Below, piece after piece: positions 9,896-19,636 of a DNA stretch of 64,000 nt. Each line of letters begins with the position of its first letter. The first letter of the stretch is position 1. The translations under genes were made by a program, and so were the position numbers. The notes beneath the pieces were generated by a model, which was given only the letters and a program-made list of their open reading frames with translations, was not told the origin of the DNA and searched no databases. Source of the DNA: Tiliqua scincoides (lineage: Eukaryota > Chordata > Lepidosauria > Squamata > Scincidae); contig NC_089822.1 in the NCBI RefSeq assembly GCF_035046505.1, positions 268,905,024-268,969,023 of the forward strand. Reading direction: 5' to 3'.

Positions 9896-12800
9896 CTACA
9901 GACAGAGAAGGGGGAGGGGGGAGAGAGAACCTGTGGTTAAGAAGGGTGGAGAATGCAAAAGGTTCTGCAATTCAAGCTTAGGTGGCAACACCTGGAGAGG
10001 AAGTCAAAAGACCACCAAGATGGCAAATGGCCAGGACAGCCAGAAGTCCCACCAGGGCAGCTTCTCTTATTACCAGAGTACTCCTGAAAGCAGAGTTACA
10101 GAAAACACTTCCACCTGCTGCCAAGTGGAAAAATAACACAAAGCAACTGAATGCACTTTACCAGGGTACTCAAACTTTCAACTTTAGGGATGCTGGACCT
10201 TTAACAAGTGTATAGAAGAGAGAATTTCAGCAGGTGTAGCTTGTCATCTGTGGGATGACAAGTTGCACCTGCTGCAATTCTCTCTTCTATACACTTGTTA
10301 AAGGTCCAGCATCCCTAAAGTTGAAAGTTTGAGCACCCCTGCACTTTACCATTGTCCAGTTAACTCCTAACTCAGTCTAGGTGAAGCTACTTGAGCTGCT
10401 GAGGGATGCATTGAGCTGTGGCTGGAGATTGACTGAGTTCAGCTGTGGCATCACAGGACTTAAAGGTGCAAAGAGGCAAAATAAAAGTATACCAGATATA
10501 TTGGGAAACAGGAGAAATGATCAGGCTTGAAGATCCAGGGAAGCCCTTTCTTTTTACCTGCCCCTGCGAAGTTTGTCTGCCTGACACTCTCAGAGGTGGA
10601 AATACTCTTAGCAACAACAGGCTGTAGAAAGCAAAATTTGAGCAGGGACCCAGGCAGCCAGGCCTCCCCCTCCACACTGAGCATGGCCCCCTCTGCAGAG
10701 TCTCTGGTGGGAAAAGAGGTGGGGATAATCTCTAGGGGCACCCAAAGTAGCCATGACCAGGGAGTGGGTGAATGGAACAGGGCAGTCATGTGGGAATGGA
10801 GAAAAAACTTACCTGCAGGTGGAGGGGTGGCAGTCCCTGAAAAAGGGAAAAGAGAGTCCAATTGACTGAGGAGCCTCCCCAGGTCCAACCCAACCCTCTG
10901 CCCCCTGACTGACAGGTCCAAATGCTGTAATTGGAACTGTTGTGTCTACAAATGGACACACACAGTTTGCTCCACAGGGGGATTGGGTTTTGAAATAAAA
11001 GTGCATTCATTCTGGGGAGGAATATTTATTCCAAAGAGGCTTCTTTTCTTGGTTCTAAATGGGTCATGTGGTAGAAACCAATATCTCTGTGGGGCAAGCA
11101 TCTCACCAATATCTCTGTGTGGCAAGCATCTCACCAAAATAGGGGGCATCTTCTACCACCTGCACATCAGGTTTTTAACTCGGTTGTAAATGAAGTGTGG
11201 ATAAAAAGCATACGTGTTGCAGATACAATGATTGCACCTCAGGACTCTTACCAGCACTGGAACTGGAGAAGGGCCCTAGACTGAATCTCCGGCGAAGAGC
11301 ACGGAAAGATGTCTGGCTTTGCGACGGGGAACTTGGTGGTGGGCTGTCCCCTATTTTGTCTCAACTTCTAAGAAGCAGCACAACAGCCTCTAACATGCAG
11401 GGATGGGCCAACCCTCAGATGACTTGGACTCCAGTTGCCAAAACACATACTTCTGGTGACTCATACACACTCGGGTTACATGTGTATTTGAACTCAGAAG
11501 TGACTCGGGACTCGTGTGTTGGAAACAAATTGTGACTTGGAAACAAATTGTGACTTGTTAACTTGGGTCTTCTGGCTGCCACTCCACTTGGGTTGTAACT
11601 TCAGCCTGGTTGCTGAGATCCTCCCTCACTCCTGCCTTTTCTGCCCCCTCCAGTTTCTGCCCCTCAAGCTGCCAGTCCCCTCCTGCCTTGCCAAGCTTGG
11701 GCGTTTATTTTGTGGAGCTGCAGCAGACTAATTTATTGAGTCAAACCAGTCCAAATCGGCTCTGGACAAGTCCTGGCGGCCACCTGTTATGACCTGTGTG
11801 CAAGTCGAGTCAAGGGGGCAGGGCTAGATTTGGGACTCATCATGGTGGCTCTGGCACATCCCTGCTAAAGTGCACCAGAAATGTCATTTCTCAGGCAGGA
11901 AGAGATATCAGTGTAAGAGGAAGGAAAGAAATGGAAGGGCAATCAGTGATCAGGCAGGGGAGGAGGAAGAAGAGCCGTGGGGGCCAGAGTGATCCCAAGG
12001 AAGACTCTCCGGGCCTGCTACATTTTCTTCCAGGTCTGGCCCAGTGATGTCCATGCTTCCCTCTCCTCCATATTTAATCACCACTCCAGCCTAAGCCACA
12101 GGGAGGCAACTCTTGGGAGGGATGGTGGCCTCCAAAGCTTCCGAATGGGGAGAGGAGAGGAACCCCTAGCCAGGTACTATTCCCGCCTCCCCCAGCAGAC
12201 GCTTTTTCTGGAGCCGCCATCACCTTTCTTGTTCTTCAGGTACAGAGCCAGTCCGGGAACCACGAAGACCAGGCCCAGCAGAAGCCCCACTACTCCCGTC
12301 CACATCTTGCTCCTGGCGGAGTCTGACTGTGCCTCTGTGGGAAGAGAAGGAGCCTTGTTTGAAAGGGGGACAGGTCTGGAGCCAGCCTCCCCCTGCTCAG
12401 AGCACCTCTGTCCCAGGGAGGCCCCCAGCCAGGGCTCTCTCTCTGTGGGCCAAGGAAGGATGGCCAGGATGTGTGATGCGCAACGCCAGAGCTCAGATCT
12501 CCTACCCCACTGGATGCTGGTGGGGCCTGGGAGGCTGGCGTGCTCCACCAGGCAGGCGTAGACGTCTCCGCGTTCCGGCTGCGCCTCCAGCATCACCTGG
12601 ATGCGGAAGGTCCAATCCCCGTTCCGGATCAGCTCCGTGGACACCACTCTGCTCTCATCCTCCTCCTGCCCGTTCCGCAGCCAAGTGATGTTAATCTTTG
12701 CAGGGAAGAAGCCGGCCACGGTGCAAACCAGCAGAGTGTGGTGGGAGGCGGGGTCCGTCTCTGTGGGGGTGATCTTCAGCTGGGGCTTCACTGGGGGGAG

Positions 12801-15800
12801 AGACAGAGAAGGTGGGAGGGGGTCAGAGGGTTCAAAGTGGAGAGCAGAGGTTACAGAAAGGATACAATTGTAAGAATGTGTAAAAAACATGTACAATATC
12901 CCTGTCTTAAGGCTGGGATAGAAAAGCTTGCTTTTCCTTTGGATTTGGATACATTTGGAGAGGGTGGTTAGTAAAGTCAATTATTAGAAACTACTCAGAA
13001 TGTTCTTGAAGCCACAGAGATGCCAGATTAAGCATCTCTGACATAAGAAGAATCTATGAAGGGTTTTAAAAAAGTATTTTTCATATATACACTCAGGCTT
13101 TTGCGGTCTGAATTCAACTGTTCGTAATTATCAGTTTCCAAGGCTCTAGACCAGGGGTGCCCAAACCCTGGCCCGAGGGCCACTTGTGGCCCTCAGGGAC
13201 TCACAATCTGGCCCGCGAGGAGCCCCCAGTCTCCAATGAGCATCTGGCCCTCAGGAAACTTGCTGGAGCCCATGCTGGCCTGACATAACTGCTCTCAGTG
13301 TGGAGATGACTGTTTGATCTCTAGCATGAGCTGTGGGACAAGGGTTCCCTCCACTGCTTGCTGTTTCACGTCTGTGATGCAGCAGTGGCAGTGAAGGAAA
13401 GGCTAGCCTTGCCTTGTGCAAGGACTTTTATAGGCCTTGAACTATTGCAAGACCTTTGTTCATTCATACAAGTTCCATCTCTAACATATTCATTTATGCA
13501 AATTTATTCAAATTTGAAATGTAAATTAATTTGGCCCCCAACACAGTGTCAGAGAGATTATGCGGCCCTCCTGCCAAAAAGTTTGGACACCCCTGCTCTA
13601 GACCACATTCCTCGCCATTTTGATCTCCCTGATGCTTTGTCCTCCCCCGTGAAGGGCGTCATCAGGCATAGAAAGCAAAGAAATTAACAGCTGGTAAACA
13701 CTACAACGTCAAGATCTTATAGGACCCCCAAAATAGAAGGCAAAAACCAACTAATGAAGGTTAGCAGCACACTGTGGTGTACCAGGCAGAGCTCCCAAGA
13801 AGGAAGAGATCATATAGGTGAGTCTCTGCTCAGTTTGTCCTGGAGAGCAGATAGGATGGGCACCACTGGTTGCACTCCTATCCGTGCTTACCTGGGAGTA
13901 AGCCCCATTGACTGTAATGGGATTTACTTCTGAGGAGAAGTGCATAGGATTGGCTCACCATGGCCCTTCCTGGGGTGCCCAGATCCGTCTTCCCTCCCCC
14001 CTCCCTTTTGCAGACTCTTCCAGGCATCGGGGGGGGGGGGAGGAGCTGGGCTGGAAACCCGGGCATGTCCTGGCCCCCCACTCACGCTTCCTGGCAGTGG
14101 CGAAGGGCTCGATGATCCCGTAGTTGTGTCGGCAGAACCTGTCCAGGGCGGCCCGCATGTCCTCCAGTGTCTCCGGCTGGCTGTTCCAGGCACGGGCTGT
14201 GGGCTCGCCCAGCTCGGTGACGGCCTGGAAGGTGCCATGGCGGCTGTCGAAGCGCAGGGTCTCCTGCCGGTCCCAGATGTCCCTGTACAAGAAGTAGGCA
14301 CCCCCCGGGCCAGCGCCGTCGGGGAAGTGGCACTCGTTCTTGAACTGGTACAGGAAATGTTCTGCGGGGAGAGAAGGAGCCGGGAGGGCTGGCTGGTGGT
14401 CCCAAGCGGGCAGGCAGGGGATGAGGTGGCTGCACTCGGCGGGGTGCTTGGCTCGCCCTACCCCCCCCCGGCCTGGCCAGAGAGCCCCCCACGCCCACGG
14501 AGCCGCCCGCCAGGCTGGCCCCACCAGGAGGGTGACCAGGAGGCAGAGTCTTCAACACCATGAAATTTGCTGCGTCCAACGAAACACTTCTGGCAATGCG
14601 GTCATGATCCCAAATAGCTCTGACATAAAACCAAATATGCCCTCATCCTGTGTGGTCTGTTTAGAACAGGGCCCGGCCCGGGGGCCACTTGTGGCCCTCG
14701 GGGACTCACAATCCGGCCCGCGGGGAGTCCTCAGTCTCCAATGACCATCTGGCCCTCCAGAGACTTGCTGGAGCCCATGCTGGCCTGAAGCAACTGAGTG
14801 TGAAGATGACCGTTTGACCTCTTGCATGACCTGTGGGATGAGGGCTCCCTCCACTACTTGCTGTTTCATGTCTGTGATGCAGCAATGGCAATGGCAGTGA
14901 AGGAAAGGCCAGCCTTGCTTTGTGCAAGGACTTTTATAGGCCTTGAGCTATTGCAAGACCTTCATTCATTTATACAAGTTCCATCTCTAATATATTCATT
15001 CATGTAAATTTATTCAAATTTGAAATGTAAATTAATTCGGCCCCCAACACAGTGTCAGAGAGATGATGTGGCCCTCTTGCCAAAAAGTTTGGACACCCTG
15101 GTTTAGAAGGCAGAAAAAGAGTCTGTTTCATGGGTGTTCAGTTATTGAAGATTAAATCCCGCAAAGCCTGCGGTTCATTCCAGACCATCTGTGTGTGCAT
15201 CCTGTACTTTACTCACCAAGCAAGAACTGCACACGTTCACTCACAGCCCAATCCTATGTGTGGTTACTCACCTTGTAGTTATATTGCAATCCTAACCACG
15301 CCTTCCTAGGAGTAAGCCCCATCGAACATAATGAGACTTACTTCCGAGTGCACACGCATAGAATGGTGCTGTCAGTCACTTAGCACACAGTGTGCACTGC
15401 CATGACGAATAAACACCCATCAGAACTCTATCTAGCATTTCCCAAAATACATCAGAGCCAAGACCCCCAGCGTGGGCTTGGACAGACTGGCATGTGCATT
15501 TTAACCCTTTGAAGAATGATGCACTCAGGCAGTGGTTCCCAAACTCATCACGGCTGTGGCGCCTTTCACACTCAGCACGCGGCCTCTTCTTCCAGGCTTG
15601 CTGGGCTGGGACTGCAAAAATCTCATGCAAATGAACGACAGTGGCACACAATCTTGTGAGACCTTGCACAATTCTTGCACAACCGCATGTGATTTTGCAT
15701 GGCATTGGCTCAGTGAGCACACCCCTTTGAGTGCACCATGGAGCCACTGCAGAGCATAGTTTGGGAACTATTGGAGTTATTGGATTTTTCTCTGTAAACC

Positions 15801-15834
15801 ACTTTGTGAACTTTTAGTTGAAAAGTGGTATATA

Positions 15835-15874
<40 letters not shown>

Positions 15875-18542
15875 TTGCAGTAAGGATTTATAGAAAGTTT
15901 CCAATTTTCTATGTTTTATTTTGCCAAAAAATCCCAAATTCTCTCTTTTTAAAAAATTGAGAAACTTCCCCAAATTTGGGAATTCCCCCCAGACTTCACA
16001 CCAGTGGCTAGAACGTTGGAGAGTTGTAGGTGCAGAGGCAAGGACCTCATCAGGCAAGCAGGAGCACATCTGGCACATTAGGTTTGCGGCCAGCCCTGCC
16101 TCCTCTTGCACATTCACAGGTGCACATTTACAGATGCACCTCCCAGGTGCACATTTACATTCAGGCCCAAGCGGGGCAGGGGGGCACAGAACTTGGGGGC
16201 CTCCAGTGCCAGCACATCCCTTGGGAGCACACACACTGTGGCCAAGGGCCAAGAGGGTCCAAGCGTGCACGCGTGCGCACGCACGCATGCACGCATGCAC
16301 GCACACACACACACAGAGTCCAGATGAGGGCACAACCACAGGGACTAGCACCTTAACCTTCGCCTTCCTTCACCTTCCAACCCTGCATCCTGAATCTGTG
16401 GCACACCCAAGCAGCACACTGATTCCTTCTAAGAAACAATGAACACCCACCAGAGAAAGCTCAATTGTATGCATACTGTATTTCCAAAACCAAAAAGCAG
16501 AATGTGGGGGCTGGATTTGACTTGAGAAGGGGGGGGGTGGTCCAAGGAGATAGACTGATCTTTGCCACAAAAGATGCCACAAAGACCTCTGAAGACTGTC
16601 TTTGCCACAAAGACCTCTGACCTGCAGCATAAGTGCTGGACTACACTGGAGGGCTGTCACAAGCCCCCCCCCCCCATCTCAGCCTCAAACACCCCCAACC
16701 TGCAACACAGGACTGTGGGCAGAGCAATGCATTTCTGAAAACAGGAAACCGCATTTTCCTGATTGGCAGCCAAATCCTACCTAAATCCCACCCCCCTCCA
16801 TGCAGCAGAACCAAGAGAGCACATGCTGCATTGGCAGGAGGTCTGGTTGGTTGGCAACCTTCAGTCTCAAAAGACTGTGGTAGAAGCCTAAAGCACCTGG
16901 TATTCCCAGGGGGTCTCCCATCCAAGTACTAACCAGGCCTGACCCTGCTTAGCTTCCAAGATCAGATGAGATTGGGCATGTGCAGGGTAACAGTTGCTGT
17001 CAACTGGACAGGAGGCAACTGGCAGGAGGGGGCAGTTGGAAATGTCTCCTTGGAGAAAGGAAACTTTAGTTCACTTCCCCTGGAGAAATCCTCCACCACC
17101 ATGGGGCTCTGTGGATCTACTCCCACTATTTACACTGAACACTTAAACTGAAGGCTGCAGGGGCTGGAGATGTCAGCTTGAAGCTTAATTTATAGGTAAG
17201 TGCTCCAGATGGGAACCCTTGGGACACTGCTATATCTAGAAAGCATTTGGAGAGGCCCAGCCTAACTCAAGAAGGGAGAGGGACATTGGGTCCTTCCCTC
17301 CTGGTCTTATGTTGCATATATACAAATGCATGGAATATAGGAAATAAACAGGATGAGTGTGAACTTCTAGCAGGTGAAGGTAAATTTGACTTGTTAGGAA
17401 TAACTGAAACCTGGTGGGATGACTCTCAGGACTGAAATGCACAGATGGAAGGATGTCAGATGCAAGGGAGGGTGCCAGGATGCAGGTCTCTTGTTGTCTT
17501 ATGTGCTCCCAGAGGTATCTGGTGAGCCACTGTGAGATACAGGAACTAGTGAGATACAGGACTAGAGATACAGGACTAGATGGGCCTGTGAGATACAGGA
17601 CTAGATGGGCCTTTGGCCTGATCCAGTGGGGCTCTTCTGATGTTCTTATGTTCAATTGTTCAGGAAGAACAGATGTGGTAGAAGGGGAGGGGGGCAGCGT
17701 TCTGTGTCAAAAATGCATACACCTGCTCAGAAATCTAACACAATGGTCAAGGTTGCCCCCTGGAGAGCATCCTAGGGGGAAAAGCAACAAACACACCATT
17801 GTAGTAATCGGCATCTATGGTAAACTGCTAGGCCAAAGAGAGTGTGGATGATGCATTCCTGAAACAACTGACAGGTATTACAAGGAAACTTGAGGTAGTT
17901 GTAGTTGCGGACTTTAGTAGGTCTGTGCAAGCTCTTGGTTTTAGAGGCAGGCTGCCTCTGATTGACAGATGCAGGGGAGGGCACCGGGACTCAGGTTGTG
18001 TAACTGTTATCTTGTGTGCTCCCTGGGGGCATTTGGTGGGCAGCTGTGAGATACAGGAAGCTGGACTAGATGGGCCTGTGGCCTGATCCCCTGGGGCTGT
18101 TCTTAAGTAAAAAATGCAGGAGGAATGTGGGGCAACATGAAGGAGGGAAAGGCACCAGAGGGGTGGAAAGGAGAACTGGGCCTCCCAAGGAAGGGGAAGG
18201 ACAAAAGGGGGCACAGAGAGTGGGGAAGGGGCTCCTCAGGCCTCCTAGGGATGGGGAGGGGCTCAGGTCCTTTGAGGGGCCTTCCCTGATACCCATTTCC
18301 TGAGAGATGGATCAGGACTTCCCTCCTTCCTGCCCTCCTGCTGGAGCTGTTGAGTCTTTGTTGCACGTCTGTGTCTGGGCAGAGTGCCTCACTCTCTGCT
18401 CTGCCATCCCAGCCAGTAAAAACACCCCCCCCCACACCCCCCATTATTGCTCACCTGGAGGCTCCACACTCTGCAGCGCAGGGGGAAAGACCCCCAGCAT
18501 CATCACCACCAGCAGAACCCCCATGCCAGAAGCAGACCCCAT
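9882..18542 (-). CDS. MHC class II beta chain, gene A
   Basis: This is the beta chain of an MHC class II heterodimer, a type I membrane glycoprotein that presents peptides to CD4 T cells. The coding exons are 18542-18455, 14361-14086, 12790-12506, 12334-12224, 10836-10813 and 9895-9882. They total 798 nt, encoding 265 residues. All introns are GT/AG and phase 1, the class II beta pattern. Residues 1-29 are the signal peptide, 30-121 beta1 (cysteines in NECHF and DRFCRHN), 122-216 the Ig-like beta2 (LLVCTV, VYACLVEH), and 217-253 connecting peptide plus membrane helix. A short tail ends ALIS. The start follows a conserved position shared with gene B and lies 3' of an X/Y promoter. Gene A of the alpha type starts 1,018 bp away on the other strand. 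The gene looks intact. Orthology to DR, DQ or DP cannot be set. Confidence 0.95.
10162..10341. repeat. 180-bp palindromic hAT MITE
   Basis: The element is a near-perfect palindrome with ends CAGGGTACTCAAAC and GTTTGAGCACCCCTG. It has an exact 8-bp target duplication CACTTTAC (10154-10161, 10342-10349). It lies in intron 5 of beta A and looks young, since the arms scarcely differ. Confidence 0.85.
10813..10836 (-). CDS. beta A exon 5, 24-nt cytoplasmic exon
   Basis: The acceptor CCCTTTTTCAG and donor GTAAGT bracket exactly 24 nt, the length of exon 5 in mammalian DR beta. It encodes TATPPPA between the KKG and ALIS parts of the tail. It is too short to be found by reading-frame search. Confidence 0.85.
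11398..11864. repeat. hAT-type element rich in GACT motifs
   Basis: Ends CAGGGATGGGCC and GGCACATCCCTG are inverted. Flanks CTAACATG and CTAAAGTG look like a worn 8-bp target repeat. The interior repeats GACTCGGGACTC and CAAGTCGAGTCAAG motifs. A related element sits at 51589-52472. It lies in intron 4 of beta A. Confidence 0.6.
12224..12334 (-). CDS. beta A exon 4, connecting peptide and membrane helix
   Basis: The 111-nt exon is the standard class II beta length. It encodes an EAQSDSARSKM connecting peptide, then the helix WTGVVGLLLGLVFVVPGLAL with glycines spaced as in DR beta, then the stop-transfer YLKNKKG. Confidence 0.95.
12506..12790 (-). CDS. beta A exon 3, beta2 immunoglobulin domain
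   Basis: The 285-nt exon encodes a C1-type Ig domain with the pair C in LLVCTVAGFFP and C in VYACLVEHASL. RVVSTELIRNGDWTF is the conserved class II beta2 signature. The sequence NIT in KINITWLRNG adds an N-glycosylation sequon that beta B lacks (KINVRW). Confidence 0.97.
13152..13595. repeat. 444-bp hAT element, complete
   Basis: Ends CAGGGGTGCCCAAAC and GTTTGGACACCCCTG are inverted, flanked by the exact 8-bp repeat CTCTAGAC (13144-13151, 13596-13603). It is non-coding and sits in beta A intron 2. Copies also lie at 14667-15100 and, reversed and truncated, at 25695-26048. Confidence 0.9.
13872..13952. repeat. short inverted-repeat MITE (AATCCTA family)
   Basis: Core GCTTACCTGGGAGTAAGCCC followed by CATAGGATTGG. 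It lies in beta A intron 2, about 130 bp from the beta1 donor. Confidence 0.6.
14086..14361 (-). CDS. beta A exon 2, beta1 peptide-binding domain
   Basis: The 276-nt exon begins EHFLYQFKNECHFPDG. It contains the class II beta1 signature RFDSRHGTFQAVTELG and ends in CRHNYG. By alignment to DR beta, W61, H81 and N82 are kept, D57 is threonine, and the N19 glycosylation site is absent. The loop after the first cysteine is two residues longer than in DR beta. Confidence 0.97.
14667..15100. repeat. hAT element, complete
   Basis: Same family as 13152-13595. The exact 8-bp flanks GTTTAGAA lie at 14659-14666 and 15101-15108. It lies in beta A intron 1. Confidence 0.88.
15243..15373. repeat. short inverted-repeat MITE (AATCCTA family)
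   Basis: Left end CAGCCCAATCCTATGTG and core TAGGAGTAAGCCCCAT are clear. A second internal GCAATCCTAACC suggests two overlapping copies. Confidence 0.55.
15775..15874 (+). repeat. SINE-like tail with (TAA)n
   Basis: ACCACTTTGTGAACTTTTAG then AAAAGTGGTATATAAA leads into a TAA microsatellite. The same tail occurs at about 19985-20095, 37010-37150 and, reversed, from 31540. Confidence 0.65.
16256..16315. repeat. GCAC/CA simple repeat
   Basis: Alternating GCACGCATGCACGC units pass into a (CA)n run, in beta A intron 1. Alternating purine-pyrimidine DNA of this sort can adopt Z form. Confidence 0.85.
16847..16988 (-). repeat. 5S-rRNA-derived SINE
   Basis: Read on the minus strand, about 100 nt match 5S rRNA, including GGAAGCTAAGCAGGGT (box A), GGTTAGTACTTGGATGGGAG and a box C-like stretch. 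A ~35-nt tail follows, ending GACTGAAGGTTGCCAACC. That tail is shared with the LINE at 35703-36138. The 5' end of 5S is missing. It is a retroposed copy, not a 5S gene. Confidence 0.85.
17300..18112 (+). mobile_element. two internally deleted CR1 fragments
   Basis: At 17300-17655 an endonuclease-start segment (GKFDLLGITETWW) joins directly to a CR1 3' tail. At 17656-18112 a second copy does the same with a different endonuclease segment. Both are dead fossils in beta A intron 1. Confidence 0.75.
18455..18542 (-). CDS. beta A exon 1, signal peptide
   Basis: The exon encodes MGSASGMGVLLVVMMLGVFP and continues to SVEPP, a typical cleavable signal. It ends in phase 1 at donor CTCCAG/GTGAGC. Gene B has the same exon length (88 nt) and architecture. 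Confidence 0.92.
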
Positions 18543-18633
18543 CTTTCCTCAAGGGCAGGGAGAAACACGCCCTTGACCCCCCACAATCCAGAGTGGGACT
18601 TTCTCAGCCTGGCCCTGAGCAGTGCCAGGCGTG

Positions 18634-18715
18634 GAGCCAATCAGCCCTGCAAAGGAGGCAGCGTCATCAGTCGCCAGGCAAGAATGAGGAGGAAACAGTC
18701 CACTTGGGCAGATGT
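18634..18715 (-). promoter_or_regulatory. class II S-X-Y promoter module, beta A
   Basis: In gene sense the order is GTGGACTGTTTCC (S-like), then CCTGGCGACTGATGACGC (X1/X2, 18678-18661), then CTGATTGG (Y, 18644-18637). RFX binds X1, CREB-type factors X2 and NF-Y the Y box, and CIITA docks on the complex. The module lies about 95 bp upstream of the ATG. Confidence 0.85.
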
Positions 18716-18796
18716 GCCCCAGCAGGCAGGCAGGCAGCCAGCAGTGGGGAGGGGGAGAGGAGCTGCCTGGGGGCTGATGACGGGGCTGCCCAGGGG

Positions 18797-19124
18797 CAGG
18801 GTGACCGAAAGAGAAGGCACCCCAAAATGTCGGACATCCAAGAAAAATGTAGGACCTACAAAATAAAAGCCAAAAACACTCATAGATTGATTTCATGTGG
18901 TTAACACTATATTACTTATTATTAAATTTAAAAAGTGTCCCCAGCATCCCGTGCGGGCAACAAGTCTGAGCAGACAGGGAAACTTGATCCTAGGAAATTT
19001 CTGGGCCCCCTCCTTTGGGTCCTGGTTCCCCCTTTTGAGCCTGGGCCTGGGTACAAATTACCCCCTTTAACCCCCTCTCCTAGGCCCTGCCCAGACCTGA
19101 ACCTGATTCAGACCTGGTGACCCT
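18797..19124. repeat. MITE in the pair A divergent promoter interval
   Basis: It starts CAGGGTGACC and ends GGTGACCCT, with a shared interior GATTTCATGTGGTTAA also found at 37700-38020. It lies between the beta A and alpha A promoter modules. Confidence 0.7.
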
Positions 19125-19361
19125 CATATAGAAAGCCCATTCCTCTTTCAGATCTTGCAGGTGCTCAACTTTGACTGTTTTCTCTCTGCACACCCTGAAA
19201 CTGGAGCAGCTGACATCCATCCCAGAGCAAGCAATGAGATGCATCAGAGGAAAAACACCTGTGCGACCACCCACTCTTTGCCCTGGGAGAGGAACAGGCA
19301 AAGGAGCGCCTACCCCTTCTCTCTCAATCTCCTCCAGAGGTTCTTACAGGCGGATGTGCCA

Positions 19362-19404
19362 CCTGGCAACAGGCTGGTCAGCCAGAAGCCCTTTTCTCAT
19401 TGGC
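19362..19404 (+). promoter_or_regulatory. class II X-Y promoter module, alpha A
   Basis: CCTGGCAACAGGCTGGTCA (19362-19380) is an RFX-type X box. The inverted CCAAT TCTCATTGGC (19395-19404) is the Y box at the usual spacing. The ATG is about 155 bp downstream. Confidence 0.85.
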
Positions 19405-19560
19405 AGAGGCTGCCTGGGCTCCTCTGCCCTCCCTTCACAGCTCCCACCCACAATCACTTGGGGGGGCAGGACTGGGCTACAGCCCTTGCATTCTGCACTC
19501 CCTGTGCCTCTGCCACGCTGGGTGTGGGTTGTGTGTGGTGCTCCTTCCACTGAGCTGAGA

Positions 19561-19636
19561 ATGGTGCCTGGAGAAGGAGCCTTTCCCCTCTGCCTCCTGG
19601 CACTCTTTGCCCTGCCTGGCACCAGACCTGTGACAG
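19561..19636 (+). CDS. alpha A exon 1, signal peptide
   Basis: It encodes MVPGEGAFPLCLLALFALPG and a short polar end, and stops in phase 1 at donor GTGAGG. Confidence 0.9.

Noticed and set aside
11870-12170. Block conserved with 33160-33480, first taken for terminal beta exons
   Set aside because: The 24-nt exon at 10813 and the ALIS-stop exon at 9882 fit class II beta structure exactly and are matched in beta B. The block is therefore conserved intron 4.
12177-12980. A 267-residue minus-strand frame spanning beta2 and membrane parts
   Set aside because: It reads through intron 3 of beta A, which happens to be 171 nt with no stop. Donor and acceptor sites and the 163-nt, frame-shifting intron in beta B show it is two exons.
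16889-16988. 5S ribosomal RNA gene
   Set aside because: The first ~30 nt are missing or changed, and a LINE-like tail is attached. It is a retroposed SINE; the same applies to 23667.
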